Below are positions 40,064-49,742 of a stretch of 64,000 nucleotides of DNA, in pieces. The notes under the pieces were generated by a model that did no database searches, was not told where the DNA came from, and was given only the letters and a program-made list of their open reading frames with translations. The DNA comes from Alphaproteobacteria bacterium. Its GTDB lineage: Bacteria; Pseudomonadota; Alphaproteobacteria; TMED109. The stretch is taken from contig JAJDZX010000113.1 of NCBI GenBank assembly GCA_022824395.1, forward strand, positions 1-64,000, given 5' to 3'. The first letter of the stretch is position 1, and the number at the start of each line of letters is the position of its first letter. A program made the translations under genes and the position numbers.

Positions 40064-42085
40064 ATGAATCGCCTGGGCAGTGAAACCAGTCCTTACCTCC
40101 TCCAGCACCGCGACAATCCTGTCCACTGGTGGCCCTGGTGCGACGCCGCGTTCGAAGAGGCCCGGGTCTCCTCGAGACCCGTACTGCTGTCGATCGGTTA
40201 TGCCGCCTGTCACTGGTGCCACGTGATGGCGCACGAATCGTTCGAGGATGCAGCCATTGCGTCCGTCATGAACGACCGATTCGTCAGTATCAAGGTAGAC
40301 CGCGAAGAACGGCCGGACATCGACCACCTCTACATGTCGGCGCTGCATGCCCTGGGGCAGCGCGGTGGCTGGCCGCTGACCATGTTTCTGACACCTGAAC
40401 GTCTCCCGTTCTGGGGCGGAACCTACTTCCCGCCGGTCCCCCGGTACGGGCAGCCGGGATTTCCGGACCTGCTGGCGACGGTGGCTGACACCTACGCCCG
40501 CGACCCCGACCGCGTGACCACGAATACCCGGGCCCTCCACGCCAGCCTGGAAGGCCTCGCCACCGCGCATGCCGGTGACGTGCCCACGCCTTCGGACCTG
40601 GATGGCGCTGCGCGACAGGTGGCCGGTCAGCTGGACGCGAAGCTTGGCGGATTTGCCGGCGCACCGAAGTTCCCCAATTTTCCCGTTCTCGAGTTCGTCT
40701 GGCGCCGGGCCCGCAAGGACGACGTTGCCCGCCAACGCGTGGTCACGACACTGGAGCGCATGTCGGCGGGCGGCATCTTCGACCACCTGGCCGGAGGGCT
40801 TGCCCGGTACTCGGTCGACGAGCGGTGGCTCGTTCCGCACTTCGAGAAGATGCTCTACGACAATGCCAGCTATGTGCGGCTCCTGACCGCGGTCTGGAGA
40901 TCGACCCGCCACCCGACCTTCGCCCGGCGGGTTCGCGAGACCGTCCGCTGGATGCTCACCGACATGCGGGTGCCCGGAGGGGCGTTCGCAAGTTCGCTGG
41001 ACGCCGACAGCGAGGGGGAGGAAGGCCGCTACTACGTCTGGACGGCGTCGGAGATCGACGAGGTGCTCGGATCGGACGGACCGCGGTTCCGGAGCGCCTA
41101 CGGCGTGCGGGAGGAAGGGAACTGGGAAGGCAAGAACATCCTCCACCGATTGGATTCGCCCGCGGACGATGATGCGGACCTGGCCCCCCTGCGCCGGGCG
41201 CTGCTGGCCCGGCGGGCGGCCCGGGTGCCCCCTGCCTTCGACGACAAGGTACTGGCCGACTGGAACGGCCTCGTGATCGCGGCGCTTGCGGAGGCGGGGG
41301 CGGTTTTCGGGGAGCCGGCCTGGATCGCGGCCGCCCGCGAAGCTCTCGCCTTCATAGACAGGGAGATGACTGAAGCCAACGGGCGGCTCCTGCACAGCTG
41401 GCGGGCCGATCGCGCCCAGCACATGGGCATGCTGGACGACTATGCGTTCCTGGCTGACGGAGCCTTGGCCCTGTGGACGGCCGACGGCGATGACCGCTGG
41501 CGAATTCGCGCCGAGCAACTGATGGAAACCGTCCTTGTCCATTTCCGGGCGCAGGACGGCGGCCTGTGGCGGACGGCCGACGACGGCGAACAGCTGATCG
41601 CCCGCCCACGGTCGGGACACGACGATGCGACCCCCTCCGGTGCAGGCGTGGCTGCCGACGTCATGGCAAGACTGTGGCATCTGACGCTTGATGATCGCTG
41701 GAGAACCGCCGCGGAGCAGGCGCTTGCAGCCATGTCCGGAGCGGCCGTCAGGGCGCCCGCTGCCTACCCGTCGTTACTCGCCGCCGCGGATACGCTGATC
41801 GACAACGTGGATATTGTCGTCGAGGCTCCCGATGTCGATGCGCCGCGCGCCCAGGAGCTCCTGCGCGCTGCCTGGCGGGCGCCGCAGCCGGCACGAACGG
41901 TTCGATTCGTCACCCGCGGGGCCGAACTTCCGGCGGGCCACGCGGGCTCCGCCATCGAGGACGATGACGGACATCCGCGGGCCTACGCCTGTCATCGGCA
42001 CACCTGCTCGCTGCCGGTGGATGGTGGACCCGCGCTCACGCAGCTGCTGGAGCAACTGCAGGCAGACGCCTTTCCCCGAAGCTGA
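40064..42085 (+). CDS. DUF255 / YyaL family protein: thioredoxin-like plus six-hairpin glycosidase-like domain
   Basis: A 673-residue protein. The N-terminal thioredoxin-like domain opens [19 protein letters not shown] and has the motif C49-H-W-C52 ([16 protein letters not shown]); [14 protein letters not shown] follows. From about residue 190 an alpha/alpha-barrel like that of N-acylglucosamine 2-epimerases appears, with [11 protein letters not shown] and [10 protein letters not shown] segments. The family (human SPATA20, B. subtilis YyaL) is universal but not biochemically defined. A GGAGG sequence nine bases before the ATG supports the start. It is divergent from the ferredoxin gene. Confidence 0.88.
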   Translation: MNRLGSETSPYLLQHRDNPVHWWPWCDAAFEEARVSSRPVLLSIGYAACHWCHVMAHESFEDAAIASVMNDRFVSIKVDREERPDIDHLYMSALHALGQRGGWPLTMFLTPERLPFWGGTYFPPVPRYGQPGFPDLLATVADTYARDPDRVTTNTRALHASLEGLATAHAGDVPTPSDLDGAARQVAGQLDAKLGGFAGAPKFPNFPVLEFVWRRARKDDVARQRVVTTLERMSAGGIFDHLAGGLARYSVDERWLVPHFEKMLYDNASYVRLLTAVWRSTRHPTFARRVRETVRWMLTDMRVPGGAFASSLDADSEGEEGRYYVWTASEIDEVLGSDGPRFRSAYGVREEGNWEGKNILHRLDSPADDDADLAPLRRALLARRAARVPPAFDDKVLADWNGLVIAALAEAGAVFGEPAWIAAAREALAFIDREMTEANGRLLHSWRADRAQHMGMLDDYAFLADGALALWTADGDDRWRIRAEQLMETVLVHFRAQDGGLWRTADDGEQLIARPRSGHDDATPSGAGVAADVMARLWHLTLDDRWRTAAEQALAAMSGAAVRAPAAYPSLLAAADTLIDNVDIVVEAPDVDAPRAQELLRAAWRAPQPARTVRFVTRGAELPAGHAGSAIEDDDGHPRAYACHRHTCSLPVDGGPALTQLLEQLQADAFPRS

Positions 42086-42181
42086 GACTGACCGCACCGG
42101 CTGCCCGCTTCGCAAGATGCGGGCCCCGCGAATCTGCGGTAGGTTGCGCGCCCTTCTGGCTTCCCGATCAGGAAACCGTTC

Positions 42182-42922
42182 ATGCCTTCCCGCTACGTGC
42201 AAATTCCCTCCCGCGACGGCGAGGAATTCTCCGTTTACTTCACCGCGCCGCCCGGCAAAGTCTCGCCGGGAATCGTCGTCATCCAGGAAATCTTCGGCAT
42301 CAATCCGGTCATGCGGGCGGTCGCCGAGCAGTACGCCGCGCTCGGGTTCGCGGTGGCGGTGCCCGACCTCTTCTGGCGGCAGGAGCCGGGCATCGAGATC
42401 ACGGATCAATCAGACGAGGAATGGACGCGCGCGTTCGAACTCTTCAAGGGATTCGACGAGGCCAAGGGATTCGAGGACATCGCCATGACCCTCCGGTGGC
42501 TCCGGCACCAGGACGAGTGCACCGGGGCGACGGCGACCCTGGGCTTCTGTCTCGGCGGCAAGCTCTCCTATCTCGCGGCCTGCGGACTGGATATCGAAGC
42601 TGCGGTCGGCTACTACGGCGTCGGCATTGAAACGGCACTGGATCAGGCGCGCATGATCCGTGGCCCGCTGCTGCTCCACGTCGCCACCGAGGACGAGTAC
42701 TGCCCGCCCGCCGCCCAGAAGCAGATTCACGAGGCGCTCGACGGACATCCGAAGGTAACGATTGCAACCTACGCCGGCTGCAACCATGCATTCGCGCGTC
42801 CGGGTGGCGACCACTACAACCGTGAGGCGGCCATTCTGGCGGACGAGCGCACCCTGGCGCACCTGAATGCACATCTTCGACCCAAGCCGCGAATCTTTCC
42901 TAAACCGGAGAACTCCGCATGA
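42182..42922 (+). CDS. Dienelactone hydrolase family protein
   Basis: A 246-residue alpha/beta-hydrolase with the dienelactone hydrolase nucleophile Cys123 in LGFCLGGKL, the activating Glu36 in VIQEIFGIN, and the acid-base pair in the ATEDEYCPP and CNHAFARPG blocks. Carboxymethylenebutenolidase activity is the model reaction, but many such proteins act on other lactones or esters. It is coupled to the following quinone oxidoreductase by ATGA. The pair may detoxify reactive carbonyls. Confidence 0.87.
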   Translation: MPSRYVQIPSRDGEEFSVYFTAPPGKVSPGIVVIQEIFGINPVMRAVAEQYAALGFAVAVPDLFWRQEPGIEITDQSDEEWTRAFELFKGFDEAKGFEDIAMTLRWLRHQDECTGATATLGFCLGGKLSYLAACGLDIEAAVGYYGVGIETALDQARMIRGPLLLHVATEDEYCPPAAQKQIHEALDGHPKVTIATYAGCNHAFARPGGDHYNREAAILADERTLAHLNAHLRPKPRIFPKPENSA

Positions 42923-43896
42923 CCAACATGGCCGTTTGCATTCATCAACCGGGAGGACCGGAAGTTCTCCGATGGGAGGAGTACCCGGTCGGTGACCTGC
43001 AGGAGGGCGATATCCGGGTGCGGCACACTGCCGTAGGCCTCAACTTCATCGACACCTACATGCGCTCCGGCATCTACACGGTGCCGGACTTGCCGAGACC
43101 GATCGGACTCGAGGCCGCCGGCGTGGTCGAAGAGCTCGGTCCCGACGTATCGGGACTGAACGTGGGCGACCGGGTTGCCTACGCCTCGCCACCCCCCGGA
43201 GCCTACAGCCAGGCCCGCCGGATGCCGGCTGACCGCGTGGTCAAGGTACCGCAATCAGTCACCGACGAGCAGGCCGCCGCCATCATGCTGAAGGGGATGA
43301 CCGCTGAGTACCTGCTTCGACGGACATTTCGCGTGGAACCCGGCATGACGGTGCTGTTTCATTCTGCTGCCGGCGGCGTTGGCCTGATCGCCTGCCAGTG
43401 GCTGAAGGCGCTCGGCGCGACCGTGATCGGCACAGTCGGAACCGAGGAAAAGGCGGAGCTTGCGCGGGCCCACGGGTGCGACTACCCGATCTTGTTTGAC
43501 CAAGTGGACTGGGTTGAGCAAGTCAAGGACATCACGAACGGCGAAGGAGTTCCGGTCGTCTATGACAGCGTTGGCAAGACGACGTTCGCCAAGTCCGTCC
43601 AGTGTCTCGCCATGCATGGCATGGTTGTGCTGTTCGGGCAGTCCTCGGGCCCAATTGATCCGGTCGATCCGGCCGTTCTGGCCGCCGGATCCTATTATCT
43701 GACCCGTCCGACGTTGATGACCTATACGGCACAGCGAGAAGATCTGGAGGCCAGCGCCGCCGCGCTGTTCGATGTCGTGGGCAACGGTCAGGTTCGCATT
43801 GAAATCAACCAGCGTTATGCCCTGGCAGAGGCCGAGCAGGCCCATCGGGATCTCGAGGGAAGGAAGACGACAGGATCAACCCTGCTGATCCCGTAG
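42919..43896 (+). CDS. qor: NADPH:quinone oxidoreductase, Qor-like
   Basis: A 325-residue zinc-free MDR protein. The N-terminal domain has VGLNFIDTYMRSGIY, the classic E. coli Qor block, and IGLEAAGVVEELG; the Rossmann domain has HSAAGGVGLIACQ with the NADPH-binding glycines. It reduces quinones by one electron in related enzymes. It shares an operon with the dienelactone hydrolase gene and converges on rho, with a strong palindromic hairpin in between. Confidence 0.9.
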   Translation: MTNMAVCIHQPGGPEVLRWEEYPVGDLQEGDIRVRHTAVGLNFIDTYMRSGIYTVPDLPRPIGLEAAGVVEELGPDVSGLNVGDRVAYASPPPGAYSQARRMPADRVVKVPQSVTDEQAAAIMLKGMTAEYLLRRTFRVEPGMTVLFHSAAGGVGLIACQWLKALGATVIGTVGTEEKAELARAHGCDYPILFDQVDWVEQVKDITNGEGVPVVYDSVGKTTFAKSVQCLAMHGMVVLFGQSSGPIDPVDPAVLAAGSYYLTRPTLMTYTAQREDLEASAAALFDVVGNGQVRIEINQRYALAEAEQAHRDLEGRKTTGSTLLIP

Positions 43897-43909
43897 ATTT
43901 CGCAGCTCA

Positions 43910-43948
43910 GTGGCGCCGGGACGGGGACGACATCTGGACCGGCGCCAC
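43910..43948. terminator. Bidirectional terminator-like hairpin between the quinone reductase and rho genes
   Basis: A perfect 10-bp inverted repeat, GTGGCGCCGG at 43910-43919 and CCGGCGCCAC at 43939-43948, with a 19-nt loop. A short T-containing stretch follows on the plus strand. It lies exactly between two convergent genes, so it could end both transcripts. Confidence 0.55.
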
Positions 43949-43962
43949 GATTTCGTGTCGGG

Positions 43963-45222
43963 CTACTGATTCATCGTATCGAAGAACTCGGCGTTGTTCT
44001 TGGTCGGCCGAAGGCGTTCCAGCAGGAATTCCATCGCGTCGGATGTTCCCATCGGCGACAGGATCCGCCGCAATACCCACATCTTCGTAAGGTCTTCCGC
44101 TTCCACGAGGAGTTCTTCTTTCCGCGTTCCGGACTTGGCGATGTCGATCGCCGGGAACACGCGCTTGTCCGCCAGCTTTCGGTCGAGCACGATTTCCGAG
44201 TTGCCCGTGCCCTTGAACTCCTCGAAAATCACTTCGTCCATCCGCGATCCGGTCTCGATCAGTGCGGTCGCAATGATGGTCAGGGAGCCCCCGCCTTCGA
44301 TGTTCCGGGCAGCCCCGAAGAATCGTTTCGGACGCTGCAGTGCGTTCGAATCGACCCCGCCGGTCAGGACCTTGCCCGAACTCGGGACCACCGTGTTGTA
44401 GGCACGCGCTAGGCGGGTGATCGAATCCAGCAGGATCACCACGTCGTAACCATTCTCAACCAGCCGCTTCGCCTTCCGGTTCACCATCTCGGTTACCTGT
44501 ACGTGTCGCGTGGCCGGCTCGTCGAAAGTGGAGCTCACGACCTCCCCCCGAACCGAACGGCGCATGTCGGTGACTTCCTCCGGGCGTTCATCGATCAGCA
44601 GGACGATCAGATAGATTTCCGGGTGGTTCTCCTCGATCGCGTGGGCAATATTCTGAAGCACCACCGTCTTTCCGGTCCTGGGCGGCGCGACAATCAGGCC
44701 GCGCTGTCCTTTGCCCAAGGGTGCGACCAACTCAATCACCCGGCATGTGTTGTCCCCCGCCGGCAAGCCCGTTTCCACTTCCAGCTTGATCGCACTGTCC
44801 GGGTACAAAGGCGTGAGGTTGTCAAAATTGACGCGGCTCCGAACTTCTTCAGGCAGTCGAAAATTTATCTTCGTAGCTTTAAGCAGCGAGAAGTAACGCT
44901 CACCCTCGCCTGGCTGACTGATCTCTCCTTCGACGGTATCTCCAGTTCGAAGTCCGAGACGTTTAATTTGCGTCGGTGAGACATAGATGTCGTCCGATCC
45001 GGATAGGTAATTGGATTCTGGCGAGCGCAGAAATCCAAAGCCGTCCTGCATCACCTCGATCACACCCTCGCCGTAGATCGGCTCTTCCCGATCTGCCCTC
45101 GCCCGCAAGATCGCATACATGATGTCCTGCTTTCGCAGGTTGCCGGCGTTCTCGACGCCCTCTGTTTCGGCAAAGGCAAGAAGGTCGGCAGGCGATTTGC
45201 GTTTCAACTCCTGGAGATGCAT
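43963..45222 (-). CDS. rho: Transcription termination factor Rho
   Basis: A 419-residue hexameric RNA helicase. The N-terminal domain has the [19 protein letters not shown] start and the RNA-binding GFGFLRS cold-shock strand; the C-terminal ATPase has the [14 protein letters not shown]-loop, [13 protein letters not shown] (Walker B), and the [20 protein letters not shown] loop region. Length matches alphaproteobacterial Rho (about 420). It is transcribed away from the proposed oriC, in the usual alphaproteobacterial setting near mnmE and mnmG. Confidence 0.97.
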   Translation of the reverse strand: MHLQELKRKSPADLLAFAETEGVENAGNLRKQDIMYAILRARADREEPIYGEGVIEVMQDGFGFLRSPESNYLSGSDDIYVSPTQIKRLGLRTGDTVEGEISQPGEGERYFSLLKATKINFRLPEEVRSRVNFDNLTPLYPDSAIKLEVETGLPAGDNTCRVIELVAPLGKGQRGLIVAPPRTGKTVVLQNIAHAIEENHPEIYLIVLLIDERPEEVTDMRRSVRGEVVSSTFDEPATRHVQVTEMVNRKAKRLVENGYDVVILLDSITRLARAYNTVVPSSGKVLTGGVDSNALQRPKRFFGAARNIEGGGSLTIIATALIETGSRMDEVIFEEFKGTGNSEIVLDRKLADKRVFPAIDIAKSGTRKEELLVEAEDLTKMWVLRRILSPMGTSDAMEFLLERLRPTKNNAEFFDTMNQ

Positions 45223-45909
45223 AAGAAAAATCCGTTGAGTAGCGATTTAACAGCGGAAGAGTGTTGCTGGCTGCAGGGGCAGAACATTCAACCCTGGAGC
45301 AGATAACCGGCCAGGCCGCCCTAAAATTCGGACGCGTCAATAGGGCCGATGTGCCGCGAGCCGGACCTAATCCGCGTTGCGGGATCCGGTCGAACAGCCG
45401 GTAACGCTACCAACGCACGGGTACGAGTCAACCTGTGCTGCCGAGTGCCAACGCAGATCACAATCCGAGAAGCTATACCAGTGAATGGGCCTAACGGTTC
45501 GTCCCCGCCCGCAAGAGGCAGGCATGCCGAACTCACGATATACGCATTCTCGATCCTGTCTGCAACTTAAAACATACATCTATTTATGTAAGTAGCTGAT
45601 AGCTGTTGACGTGTTGGTTATCGGAATTAGAAGCTTTTGCCGAACTTTTGCAAAGAACACGACTATGGCCATCAATGCCGATAAATGCGTTGAGAGGACT
45701 TGGAGAACATCATCAATATATTGTCTGATCAGGGGTTGATGCTGCAGTGATCAACTGTAGAGAGTTGTGGAAAATCGATCTGCGAGCCGTTTTCGTCGTT
45801 CTGGGGGTCGGCCGTCATTGTTTCGTATAACCTGTGCGCGGCCTCAGCGAGTTCGGGGCAGTAGCCAGCGGCAGGTTGACGCGAGGCCCGCGTCGGAATT
45901 TTTCCACAC
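45223..45909. other. oriC: Candidate chromosomal replication origin (oriC)
   Basis: This 687-bp gap between divergent rho and ppsR contains no gene. About 45540-45775 is rich in A and T compared with everything around it. DnaA-box-like 9-mers of the form TTTTCCACA occur at 45766-45774 (minus strand) and 45900-45908 (plus strand); a one-mismatch copy, CTTTCCACA, is at 45935-45943 inside ppsR. In Caulobacter and relatives the origin lies directly upstream of the ppsR (DUF299) gene that leads into aroE-coaE-dnaQ. Two parS sites lie 15-17 kb away. A GANTC site (possible CcrM target) is at 45425. The rho promoter must also be here. Activity is inferred, not shown. Confidence 0.62.
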
Positions 45910-46749
45910 ATGGATCAGGCGTTTTCCAGCAGGCCTTTCCACATTCATCTCGTTTCGGATTCAACCGGCGAGACAGTAAGTACGGTTGCCCGCGCTGCGG
46001 TCGCCTACTTCCGCGACGTCGAGACGGTTGAACACACTGCAATTCTGGTCCGTACGCGATCTCAGATGAACCGCGTCCTGAAGCAGATCGACCGGTATCG
46101 GGGAATCGCACTTTACACGCTGGCGGATGAGGAACTCCGCACCGTCTTCGAGACAGAGTGCCGCCGTCTGCGGGTGCCGACACTTGCGATTCTGGATCCC
46201 GTGGTGGCCGCCCTGTCCACGATTCTGGGGGTCGAACCTGCAGCGAGCCGGCCAGGTGCACAGCACCGGATCGATCGAGAGTATTTTCAGCGGATCCAGG
46301 CGATGGAATTTGCGCTGACCCATGACGATGGGCAGCTTGCCGCCGAAGCGGAGGACGCAGACGTGGTATTGGTGGGCGTTTCCAGGACCTCGAAGACGCC
46401 TACTGCAATGTATCTGGCCAATCGGGGTGTTCGGGTGGCGAACATACCGGTGGTTCCTGGCATCGAGCTTCCGCGCTGGATCGAGGAGGGCGCCGGGAGT
46501 GCGCTCATCGTGGCTCTGACCACATCGCCGGACCGCCTGTCGGTGCTACGGCGTGCGCGATTGTCATCGATCGGTGTAGGAGCCGATGCAGACTATTCGG
46601 ACCGCGTCCGGATTCGTGATGAAGTCGTCGATGCGAACCGGATGTACGCGCGCATGGGTTGGCCAACTATCGATGTGACCGGACGATCCATCGAGGAAAC
46701 GTCGGCGTCGGTCCTGGAACTGATGCGCAAGCGTCAGGACGCCAAGTGA
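45910..46749 (+). CDS. ppsR: Pyruvate, water dikinase regulatory protein (DUF299 / PPSR)
   Basis: A 279-residue bifunctional kinase/pyrophosphorylase of the PSRP family, controlling PEP synthase or pyruvate phosphate dikinase by threonine phosphorylation. It begins FHIHLVSDSTGETVSTVARA and has the P-loop-like GVSRTSKT at 156-163. The ATG at 45910 lies one base after a DnaA-box-like sequence; another such box falls within its first codons. It overlaps aroE by GTGA. In Caulobacter the same gene borders the origin. Confidence 0.93.
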   Translation: MDQAFSSRPFHIHLVSDSTGETVSTVARAAVAYFRDVETVEHTAILVRTRSQMNRVLKQIDRYRGIALYTLADEELRTVFETECRRLRVPTLAILDPVVAALSTILGVEPAASRPGAQHRIDREYFQRIQAMEFALTHDDGQLAAEAEDADVVLVGVSRTSKTPTAMYLANRGVRVANIPVVPGIELPRWIEEGAGSALIVALTTSPDRLSVLRRARLSSIGVGADADYSDRVRIRDEVVDANRMYARMGWPTIDVTGRSIEETSASVLELMRKRQDAK

Positions 46750-47609
46750 GGGAGGATGCGTCGACGAGGGCCTCGTCCGGAGTGACGCAGGTTGCCGGGA
46801 TCGTTGGCTGGCCCGTCGGGCACTCGCTGTCGCCATGGATTCACTCGTTCTGGATTCGCAAGTACCGGCTGGATGCAGCGTACGTGCCGTTGCCGGTGCA
46901 ACCCGGACATCTTGCGACAGCGCTCCGAGCACTGCCTGCCTTGGGATTTCGTGGCTGCAATGTGACGGTTCCGCACAAGGTGGAAGCGCGGACACTCGTC
47001 GATGAGGAAAGCACGCTGGCCAGCGTAGTGGGAGCAGTCAACACGATCTTTATCGAGGACGGTCGGTTACTGGGAAGGAACACCGATGTGGACGGTTTCC
47101 TTGAGGGGCTGCGCGAGCAGGCACCGGGATGGGGCCGGTCGGATCGGCGCGCGGTCGTAGTCGGCGCAGGCGGTGCCGCACGCGCCGTGGTAGCGGGACT
47201 TCGCGCCGAACTTGCTGGTGAAATCGTGATCGCCAACCGCACGCTGGCGAAGGCCGAAGCTATCGTCCAGCGGTTTGACAATGCGCGCGCGGTTGGCCTG
47301 CGCGAGCTCGAAGCAGAGCTTCAAGGGGCAGGCTTGCTGGTCAATGCGTCGACCCTCGGGATGACGGAGGGCCCGACGTTGGACCCCGACCTTGCAGGTC
47401 TGGCCGCTGATGCAGTCGTGGCGGATATCGTCTATGCGCCCCTCGAAACCGCATTGCTGCGGACGGCTTCGCGTCGCGGACTGGCCACGGTGGACGGTCT
47501 CGGAATGCTTCTGCATCAGGCGGTCCCGGGATTCGAAGGCTGGTTCGGCGTGCGGCCAAAAGTGGATCAAGAGCTTCGAAAGCACGTACTCGCAACGCTG
47601 GGCCGGTAG
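46746..47609 (+). CDS. aroE: Shikimate dehydrogenase
   Basis: A 287-residue NADPH-dependent enzyme of the chorismate pathway. Shikimate-binding residues appear in VGHSLSP (27-30) and CNVTVPHK (catalytic Lys78); the Rossmann domain has VVGAGGAARAVV, and NASTLGM and DIVYAPLET are characteristic. The GTG start at 46746 overlaps the ppsR stop; an upstream in-frame ATG lies inside ppsR. The maf gene that sits between ppsR and aroE in Caulobacter is absent here. Confidence 0.95.
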   Translation: MREDASTRASSGVTQVAGIVGWPVGHSLSPWIHSFWIRKYRLDAAYVPLPVQPGHLATALRALPALGFRGCNVTVPHKVEARTLVDEESTLASVVGAVNTIFIEDGRLLGRNTDVDGFLEGLREQAPGWGRSDRRAVVVGAGGAARAVVAGLRAELAGEIVIANRTLAKAEAIVQRFDNARAVGLRELEAELQGAGLLVNASTLGMTEGPTLDPDLAGLAADAVVADIVYAPLETALLRTASRRGLATVDGLGMLLHQAVPGFEGWFGVRPKVDQELRKHVLATLGR

Positions 47610-48226
47610 TGGTTGTTCTCGGGCTGACCGGTAGCGTTGCGATGGGCAAGAGCCGGACAGCCGAGCTATGTGCACGGCTCGGCGTGCCGGTGTTCGATTC
47701 CGACGCCGTCGCCCGACGCGTCACCGGTCCGGGCGGGGCGGCCACGGCGGCCGTGGTTGCCGCCTTTCCCGAGGCAGCGACCGGCGACGTCATCGACCGG
47801 GCAGCACTCGCGCGAACAGTGTTTTCGAACCGCGCCGCACTGCACCGGCTGGAAGCCATTGTGCATCCGTACGTGGCCCTGGCGCGGGACGCCTGGCTGC
47901 GCCGGCAGTCGCTGGCCCGGGCAGCTGTTGTGGTGCTCGACGTTCCGCTGCTCTTCGAGACCCGTGGTGATGCCCACTGTGACGCTGTGCTGGTAGTTTC
48001 GGCTCCTCGTTTCCTGCAGCGCCAGCGGGTCCTGCAGCGGCCGAACATGGATGAGCACCGGCTGCGCGGGATCCTGGCCCGGCAGATGCCGGCGGCGGAA
48101 CAGCGGCGCCGAGCCGATGTCGTCATCCCGACCGGACAGGGGCTCCGCGTCGCGTTGCGAATCCTCCGGCGGGCGCTCCGGCGGTACGGCCCGCGCCGGA
48201 GGGGTCGGCCCAGGCCACTCCGATAG
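47609..48226 (+). CDS. coaE: Dephospho-CoA kinase
   Basis: A 205-residue P-loop kinase for the last step of coenzyme A synthesis. GSVAMGKS occupies residues 8-15, FDSDAVARRV follows, then LDVPLLFET and a C-terminal lid with QRQRVLQRPNMDEHRL. The P-loop reads GSVAMGKS rather than the common GGIGSGKS, but keeps the Gly-Lys-Ser. The GTG start shares one base with the aroE stop. The C-terminal tail is Arg-rich. Confidence 0.94.
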   Translation: MVVLGLTGSVAMGKSRTAELCARLGVPVFDSDAVARRVTGPGGAATAAVVAAFPEAATGDVIDRAALARTVFSNRAALHRLEAIVHPYVALARDAWLRRQSLARAAVVVLDVPLLFETRGDAHCDAVLVVSAPRFLQRQRVLQRPNMDEHRLRGILARQMPAAEQRRRADVVIPTGQGLRVALRILRRALRRYGPRRRGRPRPLR

Positions 48227-48268
48227 GATCGCGCTCGGGCGGCGGGCTCGCTTCGGGAGACGTTGAGG

Positions 48269-48946
48269 ATGACGATCCGACTTGTGGCCGTGGATACCGA
48301 AACCACGGGCCTCCGTCCGGACGAAGGGCACCGGATCGTGGAAATCGGGTGTGTGGAACTCCGCAATAACGTGCCAAGCGGACGCACCTGGCACGCGTTC
48401 GTGAACCCAAGACGCGACATTCCCGAGAAAGCCCGGCAGGTTCACGGTCTTTCGGAAGAATTCCTGGCTGACAAGCCGACCTTCCCGGAGGTTGCCGACC
48501 GATTCCTGGAGTTCCTGGGGGAATCGCCCCTGCTCTTCCACAATGCCCCGTTCGATCTCGGGTTTCTCGACGCCGAACTGTCAAGGATGGGTCGCGACGG
48601 CGTATCGGCAGGCCGGGAAATCCTCGACACCATGGAGCTGGCTGGCGGGTTCGTGGCCCTGAACAATCTTTGCCGTCGGCATGGGATCGACCTCGCGGTG
48701 CGTCGGCATCGTCACGGGGCCTTGATCGACGCGCAGTTGCTTGCGGAGGTCTACATCGAAATGACGGGCGGGCGCCAAGGGTCGTTCCTGCTCGATACGG
48801 CGCCGGCCGCCGCGCGGCCGACGGCGGCCACCACCCCGTCGCACTGGCCCGAGCGGCGGTATGCACCCGACGAACATGAGGCGAAGGCCCATCGAGAGAT
48901 GCTTCAGGGCTTATCGAACCCTATCTGGAAAAGGTACCTCGACTGA
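48269..48946 (+). CDS. dnaQ: DNA polymerase III epsilon subunit, 3'-5' proofreading exonuclease
   Basis: A 225-residue DEDDh exonuclease. ExoI is VDTETTG (Asp9, Glu11), ExoII is FHNAPFDLGFL, and ExoIII is RHRHGALIDAQLLAEVY with the catalytic His and Asp. A flexible Ala/Pro/Thr-rich linker leads to a short tail that would bind the polymerase alpha subunit. The ATG at 48269 is chosen over a TTG six bases upstream. Proofreads the replicase. In related genomes secB follows; it does not here. Confidence 0.94.
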   Translation: MTIRLVAVDTETTGLRPDEGHRIVEIGCVELRNNVPSGRTWHAFVNPRRDIPEKARQVHGLSEEFLADKPTFPEVADRFLEFLGESPLLFHNAPFDLGFLDAELSRMGRDGVSAGREILDTMELAGGFVALNNLCRRHGIDLAVRRHRHGALIDAQLLAEVYIEMTGGRQGSFLLDTAPAAARPTAATTPSHWPERRYAPDEHEAKAHREMLQGLSNPIWKRYLD

Positions 48947-49076
48947 ATTCGTTGCTGAACTCTCGGGGAGCCGGGACTCCGCTGTTCGCATGCGTGGCGG
49001 GAGCCTTGTGTTACATTGATGCCCGTTGGCGGGGACTAACGCTGGACAGCTGGCCTCGAGGAATAACCGCGTTCCC

Positions 49077-49742
49077 ATGCAGTATTTCGACATCCTTCTG
49101 TTCGCGGTGATCACGGGCTTCCTGCTGATCCGCTTGCACCGGGTGCTGGGTCGACGCACTGGTCACGAAAGCCCGCCCCCGGAAGCAACGCCCAATTCCG
49201 AGTCCCAGAGCCAGGCTGATCCGCCCGTGGCGGCAGAGATCGAGGCCGAATCGGACCTGCCGGAGGCGTCGGATGACGGGCGCGCTCGCGCCGGCGGCCC
49301 CGCGACGGGCCTGGCGGCCGTCCAGGCTGCCGACCCGTCGTTCAGCCCGGAGCAATTCCTGGGCGGTGCCAGCCAGGCGTTCGCGATGATCGTTGGCGCC
49401 TTTGCTGCAGGCGAGCGCGAGCCTCTGCAACGGCTGCTCTCCGAATCGGTGTACCGCAGTTTCGAGGCATCCATTGCGGAGCGCGAGCGGGACGGCAAGG
49501 TCATGGAGGTGCGGGATATCAAGGTGGCCCACGCATCGATCGAGAGCGCATGGATGGAGGGCACGCACGCCGTGGTCCGCGTTGAATTCGAGAGCGAGAA
49601 AATCGAGGCGATCCGTGACTCCGCGGGCGTGGTCGTGGACGGAGACCCGGACATTCCAGCCCGTGCCAATGACCTGTGGACCTTCTCCAGGGACGTCAGC
49701 CAGGCGGACCCGAACTGGACGCTCATTCGCACAGGCGAATGA
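49077..49742 (+). CDS. Tim44-like domain protein (TimA type)
   Basis: A 221-residue membrane protein: one N-terminal helix (about residues 2-19, YFDILLFAVITGFLLIRL), an acidic disordered linker rich in Glu, Pro and Ala (30-90), and a Tim44-like domain (about 85-218) with FLGGASQAFAMIVGAFAAGER and ESVYRSFEASI. The bacterial protein resembles the mitochondrial import motor component Tim44; its bacterial role is unclear but may concern envelope assembly. The start follows a CTCGAGGAA purine stretch. It is coupled to mltA by ATGA, a pairing conserved in alphaproteobacteria. Confidence 0.88.
   Translation: MQYFDILLFAVITGFLLIRLHRVLGRRTGHESPPPEATPNSESQSQADPPVAAEIEAESDLPEASDDGRARAGGPATGLAAVQAADPSFSPEQFLGGASQAFAMIVGAFAAGEREPLQRLLSESVYRSFEASIAERERDGKVMEVRDIKVAHASIESAWMEGTHAVVRVEFESEKIEAIRDSAGVVVDGDPDIPARANDLWTFSRDVSQADPNWTLIRTGE

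Noticed and set aside
39944-41680. A 578-codon minus-strand frame opposite the DUF255 gene
   Set aside because: The plus strand encodes a full family member with the CHWC motif; the antisense frame is low in complexity.
45618-45626. TTATCGGAA as a further DnaA box
   Set aside because: Three mismatches to TTATCCACA make it too weak to count, although it lies in the AT-rich part of the proposed origin.
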